A stretch of DNA of 64,000 bases from Alistipes sp. (GCA_020026415.1 JAHHQL010000006.1:1-64000), one strand, 5' to 3'. Positions 44,975-54,466 are shown, counted from the first letter of the stretch. Translations and numbers: made by a program. Notes: generated by a model not told the origin, from the sequence alone.

Positions 44975-45910
44975 ATGAAAAAATTAATTTTGACCGTCAT
45001 CGCCGCAATGGCAAGTATGACTCTTTGGGCGCAGGATCTTTCTGCGCTTTACAACGAGGGTGCCGCAGCCTTCGGTAAAAAGGATTTCGCAACGGCAATC
45101 GCCAAATTCGCCGAAGTTGTAGAACTCGGCGAGGACAGCGAAGACGCTGAAGAACTGGTTGATAACGCAGGCAAGAACCTCTCGATCTGCTATCTGAAAA
45201 TGGCCGTGCTGAACGCCAAGCAGCAGAAGTTTGACGAGGCTTTGGATACCTGCGAGAAAGGCATCAAAGTATCGAAAGAACACAACAAGGTACAGGTCAA
45301 TAAATTCAAGTCGTTGATCGCCAGCATCTGTCAGGCCAAGGGTGCCGCACAACTCAACGCCAAGGAGTATGAAGGTGCCGCCGAGACCCTGAAGAAAGGT
45401 CTGGAGTGCCGTCCCGCAAACGTGAAATTGCAGAGCCTTCTGGCTCGTTGCCTCTGCGACTCGGATCACTTTGTAGAGGGTATGGAACTCTACGAGAAGG
45501 TTGCCAAGAACGATGATCCCAAATACGCCGCCGATGTAGAGCAGGCCAAGAAGGATATGGCTCTTTACACCAACAACCAGATCGCCAAGATGCAGGCCGC
45601 TTCGGATTTCGACGGTATGCTTTCGATGGCCGAGTCGATGTTGGCCAAGAACGCCGAGAGTGCCTTGGGTCTGAACGTACGTGTACAGGCTTACACCGGC
45701 AAGAAGGACTTCGACAAGGTAATCGAGTTGGCTTCGGCAGCCGCTGAGGCTCAGATTGATGCCGAAGACAAGAGCCAGATGTACTTCCTGTTGGGTTGCG
45801 CCTACAACGAGAAGAAGATGCCCGAACAGGCAGTAGCCGCATTCAGCAAGGTAAACGCAGGTCCCAACGTGCAGAACGCACAGCAGGCTATTGCAGGTCT
45901 GAAGAAATAA
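44975..45910 (+). CDS. exported tetratricopeptide-repeat protein
   Basis: 311 residues, signal peptide (LTVIAAMASMTLWAQ), then helical TPR-type repeats through most of the length (LYNEGAAAFGKKDFATAIAKFAEVV at the start, AYNEKKMPEQAVAAFSKV at the end). Periplasmic scaffold or binding protein; partner unknown. Strong codon bias similar to pnp, tpiA and the OmpA/TPR lipoprotein suggests high expression. Terminator directly behind. Confidence 0.85.
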   Translation: MKKLILTVIAAMASMTLWAQDLSALYNEGAAAFGKKDFATAIAKFAEVVELGEDSEDAEELVDNAGKNLSICYLKMAVLNAKQQKFDEALDTCEKGIKVSKEHNKVQVNKFKSLIASICQAKGAAQLNAKEYEGAAETLKKGLECRPANVKLQSLLARCLCDSDHFVEGMELYEKVAKNDDPKYAADVEQAKKDMALYTNNQIAKMQAASDFDGMLSMAESMLAKNAESALGLNVRVQAYTGKKDFDKVIELASAAAEAQIDAEDKSQMYFLLGCAYNEKKMPEQAVAAFSKVNAGPNVQNAQQAIAGLKK

Positions 45911-45933
45911 TCCTCCCTTTCAAGAGGAACGAA

Positions 45934-45967
45934 AAAGGGTTGTCCTTCGCAGGACAACCTTTTTTTG
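45934..45967 (+). terminator. terminator after the TPR gene
   Basis: AGGTTGTCCT-type stem with AGGACAACCT around TTCGC, then a T-run. Confidence 0.9.
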
Positions 45968-46211
45968 TGTGCCTCTCGGAAAAAAGACCGACGAATTTTC
46001 GGGAACAATTCCCGCCTTTCTCCTCTGCCACGAACCGTACCCTCCTCTCTCTTTACGGGCGAGAAGAGAATTGTTTCCGCCGCACCGCTTCGGCAGAAAA
46101 AACGCAGATCCTCTCTCTTCGAAAACAATTCTTGCGAATTTCGGACAACCTTGCGAAAATCTTTTCGCCATCTTCGGACAACCTGCGCGCCTCCTTTACA
46201 AAGGCGTGTCC

Positions 46212-46670
46212 TCAAAAGAACGAAACCATCCCTTTATAGGCCAAAAGGATCGCTCCGTAGCGCAATGCCTTACCCGCAGCCATTGCCAGCAAGGTGAGCC
46301 AGAAATTACTGCGCATCAGCCCCAGTGCAATGGCGACCGCCTCGCCGATTCCGGGAAGGAACGCAAAGAAACCCATCAGCGCACCGCGACCCGCCAAGAA
46401 ATGTTGTGCGCGGCGGAGTTGCTTCTCCGAAACGCCCAATTTCAAGATCCACTGCATCTTGCCCAGCGATCCGATCCAATAGCAGGTCATTCCGCCCAAA
46501 GTATTGCCCGCAGTCGAAGCCACAATGGCAGTCAAAGGGTCGATGCCCATGTGCAGGAGGACAGCCAGCACCACCTCGGAACTGAACGGGAAAATACTGC
46601 CCGAAATAAATCCCGCGACAAAAAGTCCCCACGCACCCCAATCGACCAGAAGTTGCACCAATGTATCCAT
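46212..46670 (-). CDS. YqaA family membrane protein
   Basis: 152 residues with four or five hydrophobic segments, related to the SNARE-associated (DedA/VTT) superfamily: GSIFPFSSEVVLAVLLHMG near the N-terminus, AGNTLGGMTCYWIG and FFAFLPGIGEAVAIALG in the middle. The biochemical role of YqaA is not established; DedA relatives flip lipids. Start ATG at 46670, preferred to an in-frame TTG two codons earlier. Preceded by the deoC terminator, so it needs its own promoter, which I could not identify. Confidence 0.9.
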   Translation of the reverse strand: MDTLVQLLVDWGAWGLFVAGFISGSIFPFSSEVVLAVLLHMGIDPLTAIVASTAGNTLGGMTCYWIGSLGKMQWILKLGVSEKQLRRAQHFLAGRGALMGFFAFLPGIGEAVAIALGLMRSNFWLTLLAMAAGKALRYGAILLAYKGMVSFF

Positions 46671-46684
46671 TGCCAAAGCATATT

Positions 46685-46718
46685 AAAAAAGGGAGACCCT
46701 CGAAAAGGAGTCTCCCTT
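46685..46718 (-). terminator. terminator of deoC
   Basis: AAGGGAGAC pairs with GTCTCCCTT; a T-run follows on the minus strand. Confidence 0.85.
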
Positions 46719-46737
46719 ATCTTACGGAAAATTCCGA

Positions 46738-47616
46738 TTAATAGTATTTCACGGTTTTGCCTTCGATCGCCGTCAGCAGGTTGTTGGCAGCCGACGATGC
46801 ACCGATACGGAACAAATCGGTCGTGAGCCACTCCTTGCCGAGGATCTCCTCGACGATCGTGTAGTAGAGAGCCGCCTCCTCAGGGGTACGGACACCGCCT
46901 GCGGCCTTGAAACCGACTTTATGCCCCGTCTTCTCGTAGTAGTCGCGGATGGCGGTACACATCACCACGGCAGCCTCAGGCGTCGCGGCAACGTCGATCT
47001 TACCTGTCGAAGTCTTCACGAAATCGGCACCCGCCAACATCGACAGCAGCGATGCCTTGCGGATCAGTTCGGGCGTTTTCAGCGCACCCGACTCGATGAT
47101 GACCTTCAAGATGATATCCTCGTTCATCTCCGAACGGATCACCTCCACCTCGTTGGCAGCCTCGTTATACTCGCCCGACAACATGTGACCCACGTTCATC
47201 ACGATGTCGATCTCATCGGCACCGTTCTCCATGGCCATCGTCACCTCCAGAGCCTTCACCTCCAGATAGGTCTGCGATGCGGGGAAACCGCCTGCAACCG
47301 ATGTAATACGCATCGGCGTACCGTCCACGGCCAGCCCCACCGTCTCGACGAATGCGGGATATACACAAATCGAAGCCACGTTGGGAATCGAGGGATATTT
47401 CTCGTAAAACTCGGCGGCCTTCTTGGCAAATTTCGTCACCGACTCCACCGAATCGTTACACGACAGGGTTGTGAGGTCGATTGCCGAATAGCAGAACTTA
47501 TAGACATCTGTGGTGTGATTACGCAGAGCGATTTCGCGGATGCGGGTCACTTCGGCGTCCACTTTTTCCTGACTCCATGCCGGAGCATATTCCTTAAGCT
47601 GATTGATATATTCCAT
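46738..47616 (-). CDS. deoC: deoxyribose-phosphate aldolase
   Basis: 292 residues, class I aldolase barrel. The Schiff-base Lys is in GADFVKTSTG (about residue 201); GFKAAGGVRT provides the second active-site lysine and ASICVYPAFV the first-strand region. Splits deoxyribose 5-phosphate to acetaldehyde and glyceraldehyde 3-phosphate in nucleoside salvage. It belongs to the longer E. coli-like group. The start at 47616 follows the promoter; longer frames run through it. Confidence 0.96.
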   Translation of the reverse strand: MEYINQLKEYAPAWSQEKVDAEVTRIREIALRNHTTDVYKFCYSAIDLTTLSCNDSVESVTKFAKKAAEFYEKYPSIPNVASICVYPAFVETVGLAVDGTPMRITSVAGGFPASQTYLEVKALEVTMAMENGADEIDIVMNVGHMLSGEYNEAANEVEVIRSEMNEDIILKVIIESGALKTPELIRKASLLSMLAGADFVKTSTGKIDVAATPEAAVVMCTAIRDYYEKTGHKVGFKAAGGVRTPEEAALYYTIVEEILGKEWLTTDLFRIGASSAANNLLTAIEGKTVKYY

Positions 47617-47633
47617 AGTCACTGTGTTTTTCA

Positions 47634-47641
47634 CAAAAATA
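47634..47641 (-). promoter_or_regulatory. -7 element of deoC
   Basis: TATTTTTG on the minus strand, 17 bases before the ATG. Confidence 0.65.
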
Positions 47642-47740
47642 GATAAAATTTCGGAGTTCCGTGCATTTTCCATCCTAATTTTCACCTCTTTATCATGCAC
47701 AAGATCCTTCAAAAAGTCGGGGAAAGCATCCCCCGGAAAC

Positions 47741-47776
47741 AAAAAGATCCCGAACCCAGCGGATGGGTTCGGGATC
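47741..47776 (-). terminator. terminator of the OmpA/TPR lipoprotein gene
   Basis: GATCCCGAACCCA is exactly complementary to TGGGTTCGGGATC, five-base loop, T-run on the minus strand. Confidence 0.92.
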
Positions 47777-47800
47777 CTCTATTTGAAATTCAAGGATGAA

Positions 47801-49534
47801 TTACTTCTGAACAGCCTTCAGATTAACGTCCTTGGCAGCCTTCTTGGCCAACTCAGGATTCTTCGAGATTGCGCTTGAAAGTTCTACCTGAGCGGTCTTG
47901 GTGTCACCTTCCTTGGCAGCGATCACTGCACGCAGGTAATCAGCCTCAGCCGACTTGTCGTTGGCAATAGCCTTCTTGGCACCCGACAGGTTGTTGTTCA
48001 TCACCAGAACAATAGCCTCGTTGTAGCCCGACATGTTCTTGGCAGCGGCAGCATAGTCACCCTCGGCAGCAGCCAGAGCAGCCTTCGACTCGGCATCAGC
48101 ACTCATGGCATACTTCTTGGCCTCCTCGGTGTTGCCGTTGGCAAGATTAACGAGCAGCAGGTTGTTGTTGATCTCGGCATTCGAATCCAACTTGGCAGCC
48201 TTGTCAAATGCTTTGGCAGCATCCTCGTTCTGACCGGCAGCAGCATAAGCCACACCAAGGTTGTTCCAAGCGTCAGCCTCGTTGTACTTCTTGGTTGCGG
48301 TTTCGAGAATGGCAACGCGCTCGGCTTTGTCCTCTACGAGTTCTTCGGCAGCGTACAGGTACTCCTCTTTCGAGAGTTCCTCACCGTTCTTGATGGCAGC
48401 GAGAATCTCGGCATCGGTCTTACCCTGAATATCCGACGAGTTGATGATCTTCGAGCGACGCAGTTCGGGCAGGATTTCGTCCTTCAACTCGGTGTAAACC
48501 GAAGCCATGTTCTTGATCTCCTGCTCACGCTGGGTAGCCGAGTTGTACAGGCTCAAAACCTGAAGAATGAGTTCCTTGTCCTGAATGTTCGAACGCTCAA
48601 CGAGTTCTTTGAAGCCGTCCCAGTCCTCACCGTACGAAGCGGCATCTACATCCAGACCTGCGTCCTTGAGCAATTTGGCAACAACCTTCTTGCTCGACTC
48701 CGAACGATCCGACGACAGTTCGTCGTTGAACTTTTCGGGACCATCGGGCGAAGCATAGCCCTTAACGAGGATGGTGTTGGTGATGCGGTCGTTGTTGAGT
48801 TTCGAATCAACGTCCTCTTTGAAAGCGTCGAGGTTGGCAGCCTTCTGGTGCTTCTTGATCACGCGCGACGAACCGATTTCGTAACGAAGGTCGGTATCGT
48901 AAACCACGGTGGTCACCTTCTTGAACTGGTGAGGCATGGTCTCCATCATGTCGCTGTACTTAATATCCTTCTGCAAGGTATTGACACCCTGAGCGATGTT
49001 CAGACCGAACTTCTGATAGATGGCCGTCTTCTCGGCCTCCGAACCCTCGGCGAGGATCTTTCTCTCGGCCTTGGTAGGCATCGAACCGTCGTTCAAATTA
49101 ACGGGAGTAAACTCGTGGCACTTGCCTTTCTTGCACTTGATCTCGGCACGAACCTGCAACGTACCGTTGTCCATACGCTCATCGTAGGGCAACTCGAAAT
49201 GAATAGTCTGGTTGCCACCGTTCTTCTTGTCGATTACAGTGTAGTTCTCTTCTACTTTCGAGCCTTGGAAGTACTGGGGTTTGCCGGCGATTTCGCCACC
49301 CTCTACGACCATGACGGGAGTAACCTTGACCATGGCATCGGGCTGGAAATACTTGGCGGGGAAGGTAACGTGGAGGTCAGCGGCTACGATACCGTTGTTC
49401 AACGTCAGGACTTCGGGAGTAACGGCCCAAGTCACCTGATCTTGCTTACCGCTCATTTTCTTGAAGCAGTTGCAACTTGAGAAAGTCATGGCAACGACAG
49501 CAGTTGCCAAAACCAGTTTCATGAAGTTTTTCAT
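47801..49534 (-). CDS. outer-membrane lipoprotein with OmpA-like and TPR regions
   Basis: 577 residues. Lipoprotein signal (VVAMTFSSCNC, lipid Cys 21), a beta-rich N-terminal domain to about residue 230, then an OmpA-like segment (ILVKGYASPDGPEKFNDELSSDR), which in relatives binds peptidoglycan. The C-terminal half is helical, with TPR units (ADAWNNLGVAYAAAGQNEDAAKAFDKAAKL is one) and many Ala/Lys/Glu. Likely links the outer membrane to the wall. Highly biased codon use. I do not know a specific name. Confidence 0.85.
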   Translation of the reverse strand: MKNFMKLVLATAVVAMTFSSCNCFKKMSGKQDQVTWAVTPEVLTLNNGIVAADLHVTFPAKYFQPDAMVKVTPVMVVEGGEIAGKPQYFQGSKVEENYTVIDKKNGGNQTIHFELPYDERMDNGTLQVRAEIKCKKGKCHEFTPVNLNDGSMPTKAERKILAEGSEAEKTAIYQKFGLNIAQGVNTLQKDIKYSDMMETMPHQFKKVTTVVYDTDLRYEIGSSRVIKKHQKAANLDAFKEDVDSKLNNDRITNTILVKGYASPDGPEKFNDELSSDRSESSKKVVAKLLKDAGLDVDAASYGEDWDGFKELVERSNIQDKELILQVLSLYNSATQREQEIKNMASVYTELKDEILPELRRSKIINSSDIQGKTDAEILAAIKNGEELSKEEYLYAAEELVEDKAERVAILETATKKYNEADAWNNLGVAYAAAGQNEDAAKAFDKAAKLDSNAEINNNLLLVNLANGNTEEAKKYAMSADAESKAALAAAEGDYAAAAKNMSGYNEAIVLVMNNNLSGAKKAIANDKSAEADYLRAVIAAKEGDTKTAQVELSSAISKNPELAKKAAKDVNLKAVQK

Positions 49535-49610
49535 AATTCGTAAATATTTTTGTTGTTCTTGTATATATATAAGGTACACCGATAAAAATTTTTACCTTTT
49601 GCCAACAACG

Positions 49611-49618
49611 CAAAAATA
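49611..49618 (-). promoter_or_regulatory. -7 element of the OmpA/TPR lipoprotein gene
   Basis: TATTTTTG on the minus strand, 77 bases upstream of the ATG, leaving a leader of about 70 bases. Confidence 0.6.
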
Positions 49619-49682
49619 GAAAAAATCTTATGATTTACAACACCCGACGAATAAAATATTCATCGGATGTCGTATTTTGGGT

Positions 49683-51935
49683 TTACTCCTCTTTGTGGTC
49701 GTAGTGCGGACGACGCTCGCGGCGGTCGCCACGCTCGCCTCTTTCGCCACGTTCGGGACGTTCGGGACGGGGACGACGCTCACGCTCGACCCAGCCTTCG
49801 GGCTTGGGCAACAGTGCCTTACGCGACAACTTGAGTTTGTTGGTCTTGGGATCGACACCGATGAGTTTCACATCAATCTCGTCACCTTCCTTCAAACCGG
49901 TCTCCTCCATCGTCTCGAAACGCTTGTAGTCGATCTCCGAGATGTGCAAGAGGGCATCCTTGCCGGGCATGATCTCGACGAATGCACCGAAGGCAACAAT
50001 CGAACGGATCTTGCCGTGGTACGTCTCGCCCACTTCGGGGATGGCAACGATCGCCTTGATGCGTGCCAGAGCGGCATCCAGAGCGGCCTTGTTCACACCG
50101 AAGATATCGACGATACCCTTGTTCTCCTCCTCGGTGATGGTGATGGTCGTGTCGGTGGTCTTCTGAATATCCTGAATAACCTTACCGCCCGGGCCGATCA
50201 CGGCACCGATCATATCCTGCGGGATCACGATCTGCTGGATGCGGGGAACCATGGGTTTGTAGTCGGCTCTCGGTTCGGCGATGGTCTCGGTCATGATGTC
50301 GAGGATGTGCATACGACCCTTGCGAGCCTGCTCCAGAGCGGTTGCCAGTACATCGTACGACAGACCGTCCACCTTGATGTCCATCTGTGTGGCGGTGATA
50401 CCGTCGCGGGTACCCGTCACCTTGAAGTCCATATCACCCAAATGATCCTCATCACCCAGAATATCCGACAAGACAGCCCATTTGCCGGTCTCGGAATCCG
50501 AAATCAGACCCATTGCGATACCCGAAACGGGTTTCTTCAACTTCACGCCTGCATCCATCAGAGCCAGCGTACCGGCACAGACGGTTGCCATCGACGATGA
50601 ACCGTTCGACTCCAGAATATCGGAAACGACACGTACGGCATAGGGATTCTCTTCGCCGACGGGAACCATCGGCTTCAGAGCGCGCCATGCAAGGTGACCG
50701 TGACCGATCTCACGACGGCTCAGACCACGGGCGGCCTTGGCCTCACCGGTCGAGAACGGCGGGAAGTTATAGTGAAGAACGAACTGCTCGGAACCCTGTA
50801 CGAGTACTTCGTCCTTTTGTTTCTCATCAAGTTTTGTGCCAAGCGTCACGGTAGCCAGCGACTGGGTTTCACCGCGGGTGAAGATTGCCGAACCGTGTGC
50901 TCCGGGCAGGTAACCTACCTCGCACCAGATGGGGCGGATCTCATCCAACTTACGACCGTCGAGACGTTTGTGCTCGTCGAGGATCATGTTGCGCATGGCC
51001 TTCTTCACGACGTCGTCGTGGTAGTAGCGGTGAATCATCACCTGCTTCTCCTCCAACTCCTCTTCGGTGAAACGCTCGCAGAACTCGGCTTCGAGGTTCT
51101 CGAAAAGTTCCTCACGCTCGTGCTTCATCGTACCCGATGTGGCGATGGCGTATGCCTTGTCGTAGAGTTCCGAGATGATCGTCTGACGCAACTCCTCGTC
51201 GTTCTCCTCGTGGCAGTACTCGCGTTTCACGTCCTTGCCCAACTCTTTCGACAACTCGATCTGTACGGCGCAGTGCTTCTTGATCTCCTCGTGGGCGAAC
51301 TTGATGGCACCCAGCATCACCGCCTCCGAAACCTCCTTCATCTCACCCTCGACCATCAGGATGTTGTCGATGGTACCGGCGACCATGATGTCCAGATCGA
51401 CCTGATCCATCTGCGAGAAATTGGGGTTGATGACATACTCGCCGTTGATGCGGGCCACACGTACCTCCGAGATCGGGCCTCCGAACGGGATGTCCGAGAC
51501 TGCCAGAGCGGCCGATGCGGCAAGACCTGCCAGTGCGTCGGGTTGAATATCCTTGTCGGCCGAGATCAGGTTTACGGTCACATAAACTTCGGCGTGGTAG
51601 TTCGAGGGGAACAGGGGACGCAGAGCGCGGTCGATCAGACGGGCCACCAGAATTTCGGCGTCACCTGCGCGGCCTTCACGCTTGAGGAAACCGCCGGGGA
51701 AACGACCGCAGGCGGCATACTTCTCTTTGTACTCGACTTGCAGGGGCATGAAATCGGTGTCGGGTTTGGCATCCTTGGCGGCCACGACAGTTGCCAGCAG
51801 CATCGTATCGCCCATTTTGAGGACGACCGCGCCGTCGGCCTGTTTGGCCAGTTTGCCCGTTTCGATCTCGATCACACGGCCGTCGCCCAAGGTGATCGTC
51901 TTACGGACTGCATTGTACAGCTTCTTTTCTTCCAT
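49683..51935 (-). CDS. pnp: polyribonucleotide nucleotidyltransferase (PNPase)
   Basis: 750 residues. Two RNase PH domains (for example FPGGFLKREGRAGDAEILVAR and HGSAIFTRGETQSLATVTLG, with MGDMDFKVTGT in the active second domain), KH domain (PQDMIGAVIGPGGKVIQDI) and S1 domain (YHGKIRSIVAFGAFVEIMPG). The last roughly 40 residues are Arg/Glu/Pro-rich and low in complexity, a disordered tail that could bind RNA. Phosphorolytic 3'-5' exonuclease of mRNA decay. Downstream of rpsO with a hairpin in between, the arrangement also known from E. coli. Confidence 0.98.
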   Translation of the reverse strand: MEEKKLYNAVRKTITLGDGRVIEIETGKLAKQADGAVVLKMGDTMLLATVVAAKDAKPDTDFMPLQVEYKEKYAACGRFPGGFLKREGRAGDAEILVARLIDRALRPLFPSNYHAEVYVTVNLISADKDIQPDALAGLAASAALAVSDIPFGGPISEVRVARINGEYVINPNFSQMDQVDLDIMVAGTIDNILMVEGEMKEVSEAVMLGAIKFAHEEIKKHCAVQIELSKELGKDVKREYCHEENDEELRQTIISELYDKAYAIATSGTMKHEREELFENLEAEFCERFTEEELEEKQVMIHRYYHDDVVKKAMRNMILDEHKRLDGRKLDEIRPIWCEVGYLPGAHGSAIFTRGETQSLATVTLGTKLDEKQKDEVLVQGSEQFVLHYNFPPFSTGEAKAARGLSRREIGHGHLAWRALKPMVPVGEENPYAVRVVSDILESNGSSSMATVCAGTLALMDAGVKLKKPVSGIAMGLISDSETGKWAVLSDILGDEDHLGDMDFKVTGTRDGITATQMDIKVDGLSYDVLATALEQARKGRMHILDIMTETIAEPRADYKPMVPRIQQIVIPQDMIGAVIGPGGKVIQDIQKTTDTTITITEEENKGIVDIFGVNKAALDAALARIKAIVAIPEVGETYHGKIRSIVAFGAFVEIMPGKDALLHISEIDYKRFETMEETGLKEGDEIDVKLIGVDPKTNKLKLSRKALLPKPEGWVERERRPRPERPERGERGERGDRRERRPHYDHKEE

Positions 51936-51976
51936 AAATATTTTTACCTAAATGTGTGTTTTGCCTTCAAATTGAA

Positions 51977-52007
51977 ATGAAGGCAACTTTTTGGAAGTTG
52001 CCCTCAT
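51977..52007 (-). terminator. intercistronic hairpin between rpsO and pnp
   Basis: ATGAAGGCAACTT against AAGTTGCCCTCAT (one mismatch), five-base loop. No T-run follows on the minus strand, so partial termination or an RNA processing site is more likely than full termination. Confidence 0.6.
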
Positions 52008-52021
52008 TCCGGCCCTTCGGA

Positions 52022-52294
52022 TTACTTGCGAAGGTTAAGCGTTTTAACGATTGCACGGTAGCGTTCGATATCAACGACCTTCAAGTACTCCAACAACTGA
52101 CGACGCTTACCGACCAGACGCAACAAAGCACGCTGCGTGCCGAAATCGTGACGGTTGTTTTTGAGGTGCTCTGTAAGGTGGCTGATACGGTACGAGAACA
52201 ACGCGATCTGACTTTCGGGCGAACCCGTGTCGGTGTTAGACTTGCCGTACTGACCAAAAAGCTCTTGCTTTTTCTCTGCTGTTAAATAAGCCAT
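52022..52294 (-). CDS. rpsO: 30S ribosomal protein S15
   Basis: 90 residues, the normal size. Family sequence throughout: DTGSPESQIALFSYRISHLTEHLKNN in the centre and LLRLVGKRRQLLEYL toward the end. Binds the central domain of 16S rRNA early in 30S assembly. Promoter about 73 bases upstream; the leader is long enough for autoregulation by S15, which is known in other bacteria but not shown here. Confidence 0.98.
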   Translation of the reverse strand: MAYLTAEKKQELFGQYGKSNTDTGSPESQIALFSYRISHLTEHLKNNRHDFGTQRALLRLVGKRRQLLEYLKVVDIERYRAIVKTLNLRK

Positions 52295-52366
52295 AATATT
52301 TTTTGTTTATTTAAGTTCCACTCTACGACGCATCCCCCTTACTGCGGATCACGCCAGAGCGTGCCA

Positions 52367-52374
52367 CAAAGGTA
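52367..52374 (-). promoter_or_regulatory. -7 element of rpsO-pnp
   Basis: TACCTTTG on the minus strand, 72 bases before the rpsO ATG. Confidence 0.7.
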
Positions 52375-52458
52375 GGAATTTTATAAGAATAAATCACCCG
52401 AAAACAAAATTTATTTCGCATTTGGGGCTGTTTTCGGTCGCCGTAAAGTAAAAAATCG

Positions 52459-52466
52459 TAATTTTG
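52459..52466 (+). promoter_or_regulatory. -7 element of apbE
   Basis: TAATTTTG, 23 bases before the ATG at 52490. Confidence 0.65.
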
Positions 52467-52489
52467 TCCCCGAAATCAGACTTTTGACC

Positions 52490-53506
52490 ATGAAAACGAA
52501 CATTTTTCGCATATTGTTTTTGTTTGTGACTCTTGCATTTGCATCCTGCGACAACACGCAAAACTCCTATATGATTGTCGAGGGTCCGATGCTCGGCACC
52601 CGCATGCGTATTGCGGCCGACATCAAGGGTCTTTCGCAACAGGAAGTTTTCGTGCGTGCCATGAAGATCGACCGCGCGATGAAATCCTCGATGTCGATCT
52701 TCGAAGAGGGGTCGCTTTTGAACCGCATCAACCGCAACGAAACCGACTCGATCGACAAACACATCCGCTTTAATTTCCTGCTTGCCGACAGCATCTCGTC
52801 GCTCTCGGCGGGACGCTACGACGTGACCGTCAAACCGCTGGTCGAGGCGTGGGGTTTTGCAGGCAAACACAGCCTGCCCGATCCCAACATCGACTCGCTG
52901 CTGCAATTTGTCGGTCACGACAAGATCCGCATCGAGGGCGACCGCATCGTGAAGCAAGACCCCCGCGTGCAACTCGACTTCAATTCCGTTGCCAAAGGCT
53001 ATACGGTCGATCTTCTGGCGAACATGGTCGAAGAGTGCGGCGCACAGAACTACCTTGTGGAGATCGGCGGCGAGATCCGTTGCAAGGGACACAACCCCCG
53101 TGGCGAAGGTTGGCGCATCGGTGTCGAAACCCCGTTCGAGGGGAACCAGACCAACGGCGAATACCTCCAACGGCGCATCCGCTTCACGGAGGGCGGCATG
53201 GCCACTTCGGGCAACTACCGCCGCTGTTACCGCGATAAAGCGGGCAATCTCGTTGCCCACACGATCAATCCCCAGACGGGTCGCAGTGCCCTTTCGCGCC
53301 TGCTGTCCGTGACGGTGGTCGCCAAAACCTGCGCCGAGGCGGACGCACTCGGCACGATGTTCCTCGCAATGGGTGCAGACGATGCCCTCAGGATGGTCAG
53401 CGCACACCCCCGATACAACGTCTATTTCATCCTTGCGGGAAGCGAAGAGGGCAAATACGAGGAATTTGCTTCGGAAAGCATGAAAAATCTTTTGATGGAG
53501 GACTAA
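52490..53506 (+). CDS. apbE: FAD:protein FMN transferase ApbE
   Basis: 338 residues, lipoprotein signal (LFVTLAFASCDN, lipid Cys 20). ApbE fold with LDFNSVAKGYTVDLLA, NYLVEIGGEIRCKG, the conserved HTINPQTGRSA and, near the end, AKTCAEADALGTMFLAMG. Attaches FMN to a threonine of exported flavoproteins such as the Rnf and Nqr subunits; none of these lie in the window. Start ATG at 52490 is preferred to an in-frame TTG two codons earlier. The lipid kinase gene begins 3 bases later. Confidence 0.95.
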   Translation: MKTNIFRILFLFVTLAFASCDNTQNSYMIVEGPMLGTRMRIAADIKGLSQQEVFVRAMKIDRAMKSSMSIFEEGSLLNRINRNETDSIDKHIRFNFLLADSISSLSAGRYDVTVKPLVEAWGFAGKHSLPDPNIDSLLQFVGHDKIRIEGDRIVKQDPRVQLDFNSVAKGYTVDLLANMVEECGAQNYLVEIGGEIRCKGHNPRGEGWRIGVETPFEGNQTNGEYLQRRIRFTEGGMATSGNYRRCYRDKAGNLVAHTINPQTGRSALSRLLSVTVVAKTCAEADALGTMFLAMGADDALRMVSAHPRYNVYFILAGSEEGKYEEFASESMKNLLMED

Positions 53507-53509
53507 ACC

Positions 53510-54379
53510 ATGAAACAAGCAGTTTTTCTCTATAACAAACAGTCGGGACGCGGCAAGATCGAAAAGGTCGTCGATCAGATCGTTGCCGTTTTTGCCGAAC
53601 ACGACTACCGGATGACCCCCCATGCGATCGACTTTAAAGCCAACCCCTACGACGGGAACGAGGAGATCGACCTGATGGTCGTGGCGGGTGGTGACGGCAC
53701 GGTGAATTTCGCCGTGAACAGCATGTGCGCCAAGGGGCTTAACCTTCCGCTCGCCATCATCCCCGCGGGTACGGCCAACGACTTTGCCGGAGCACTCGGC
53801 ATGTCGCACGACCCGATCGAGGCGGCACGCCAGATCGTCCGCGGCACGGAACAGCGGGTCGATTGCGGACGGGTCAATGACCGGTATTTCGTGAACATCC
53901 TTTCGTTCGGAGTCTTTACGACCACCTCGCAACGCACGTCCGACGAGCGCAAGCACAAGATCGGCAAACTGGCCTATCTGATCGAGGGAGCGCACGAGTT
54001 CCGCACGATGCACGCCGTACCCCTGAAGGTCGTGACCGAAAACGAAGAGTTCGACTTCAATTCGCTGATGGTGCTGATTTTCAACGGAGAAACCGCCGGC
54101 GGATTCCACCTTGCCCGCAATTCGTCGGTACGCGACGGCAAGTTCGAGATGATCCTTCTGGAGAAACGCAACTTCTTCCGTTCGACCCTTGCAATGGGAC
54201 GTTACCTGATGGGCGGCACCCCCAAAATCGTCCGTCACGTGCAGGCACACACCATTGACATTGTCTCGAAAATCGACGAGCCGACCGATGTGGACGGACA
54301 GCCCGGATCGCACTTCCCGCTCCACATCGAATGCCTTGCAGGTGCGCTCCGCGTCATCTGCCCCGCAACGGAATCCTGA
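53510..54379 (+). CDS. diacylglycerol kinase-family lipid kinase (YegS/DgkB-like)
   Basis: 289 residues. Catalytic-domain motifs NKQSGRGK near the N-terminus, VVAGGDGTVNFAVN (ATP site) and PAGTANDFAGALG. The C-terminal beta domain has FNGETAGGFHLARNSSVRDGKFEM and DGQPGSHFPLHIE. Phosphorylates a lipid such as diacylglycerol or a sphingoid base; Bacteroidales make sphingolipids, so either is possible. Co-transcribed with apbE. Confidence 0.93.
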   Translation: MKQAVFLYNKQSGRGKIEKVVDQIVAVFAEHDYRMTPHAIDFKANPYDGNEEIDLMVVAGGDGTVNFAVNSMCAKGLNLPLAIIPAGTANDFAGALGMSHDPIEAARQIVRGTEQRVDCGRVNDRYFVNILSFGVFTTTSQRTSDERKHKIGKLAYLIEGAHEFRTMHAVPLKVVTENEEFDFNSLMVLIFNGETAGGFHLARNSSVRDGKFEMILLEKRNFFRSTLAMGRYLMGGTPKIVRHVQAHTIDIVSKIDEPTDVDGQPGSHFPLHIECLAGALRVICPATES

Positions 54380-54440
54380 CGCGAAGCGACAATTCAACCA
54401 AAAAAACCATCTGTTTCTTGTTATCCAGAACAAAATTTGT

Positions 54441-54448
54441 TACTTTTG
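54441..54448 (+). promoter_or_regulatory. -7 element of the AraC-type gene
   Basis: TACTTTTG, 18 bases before the ATG at 54467. Confidence 0.65.
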
Positions 54449-54466
54449 TCCTAAATAATTTACGAT

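Noticed and set aside
45802..46215. 137-codon minus-strand ORF downstream of the TPR gene
   Set aside because: Runs through a terminator and into the end of the TPR gene; no protein-like features.
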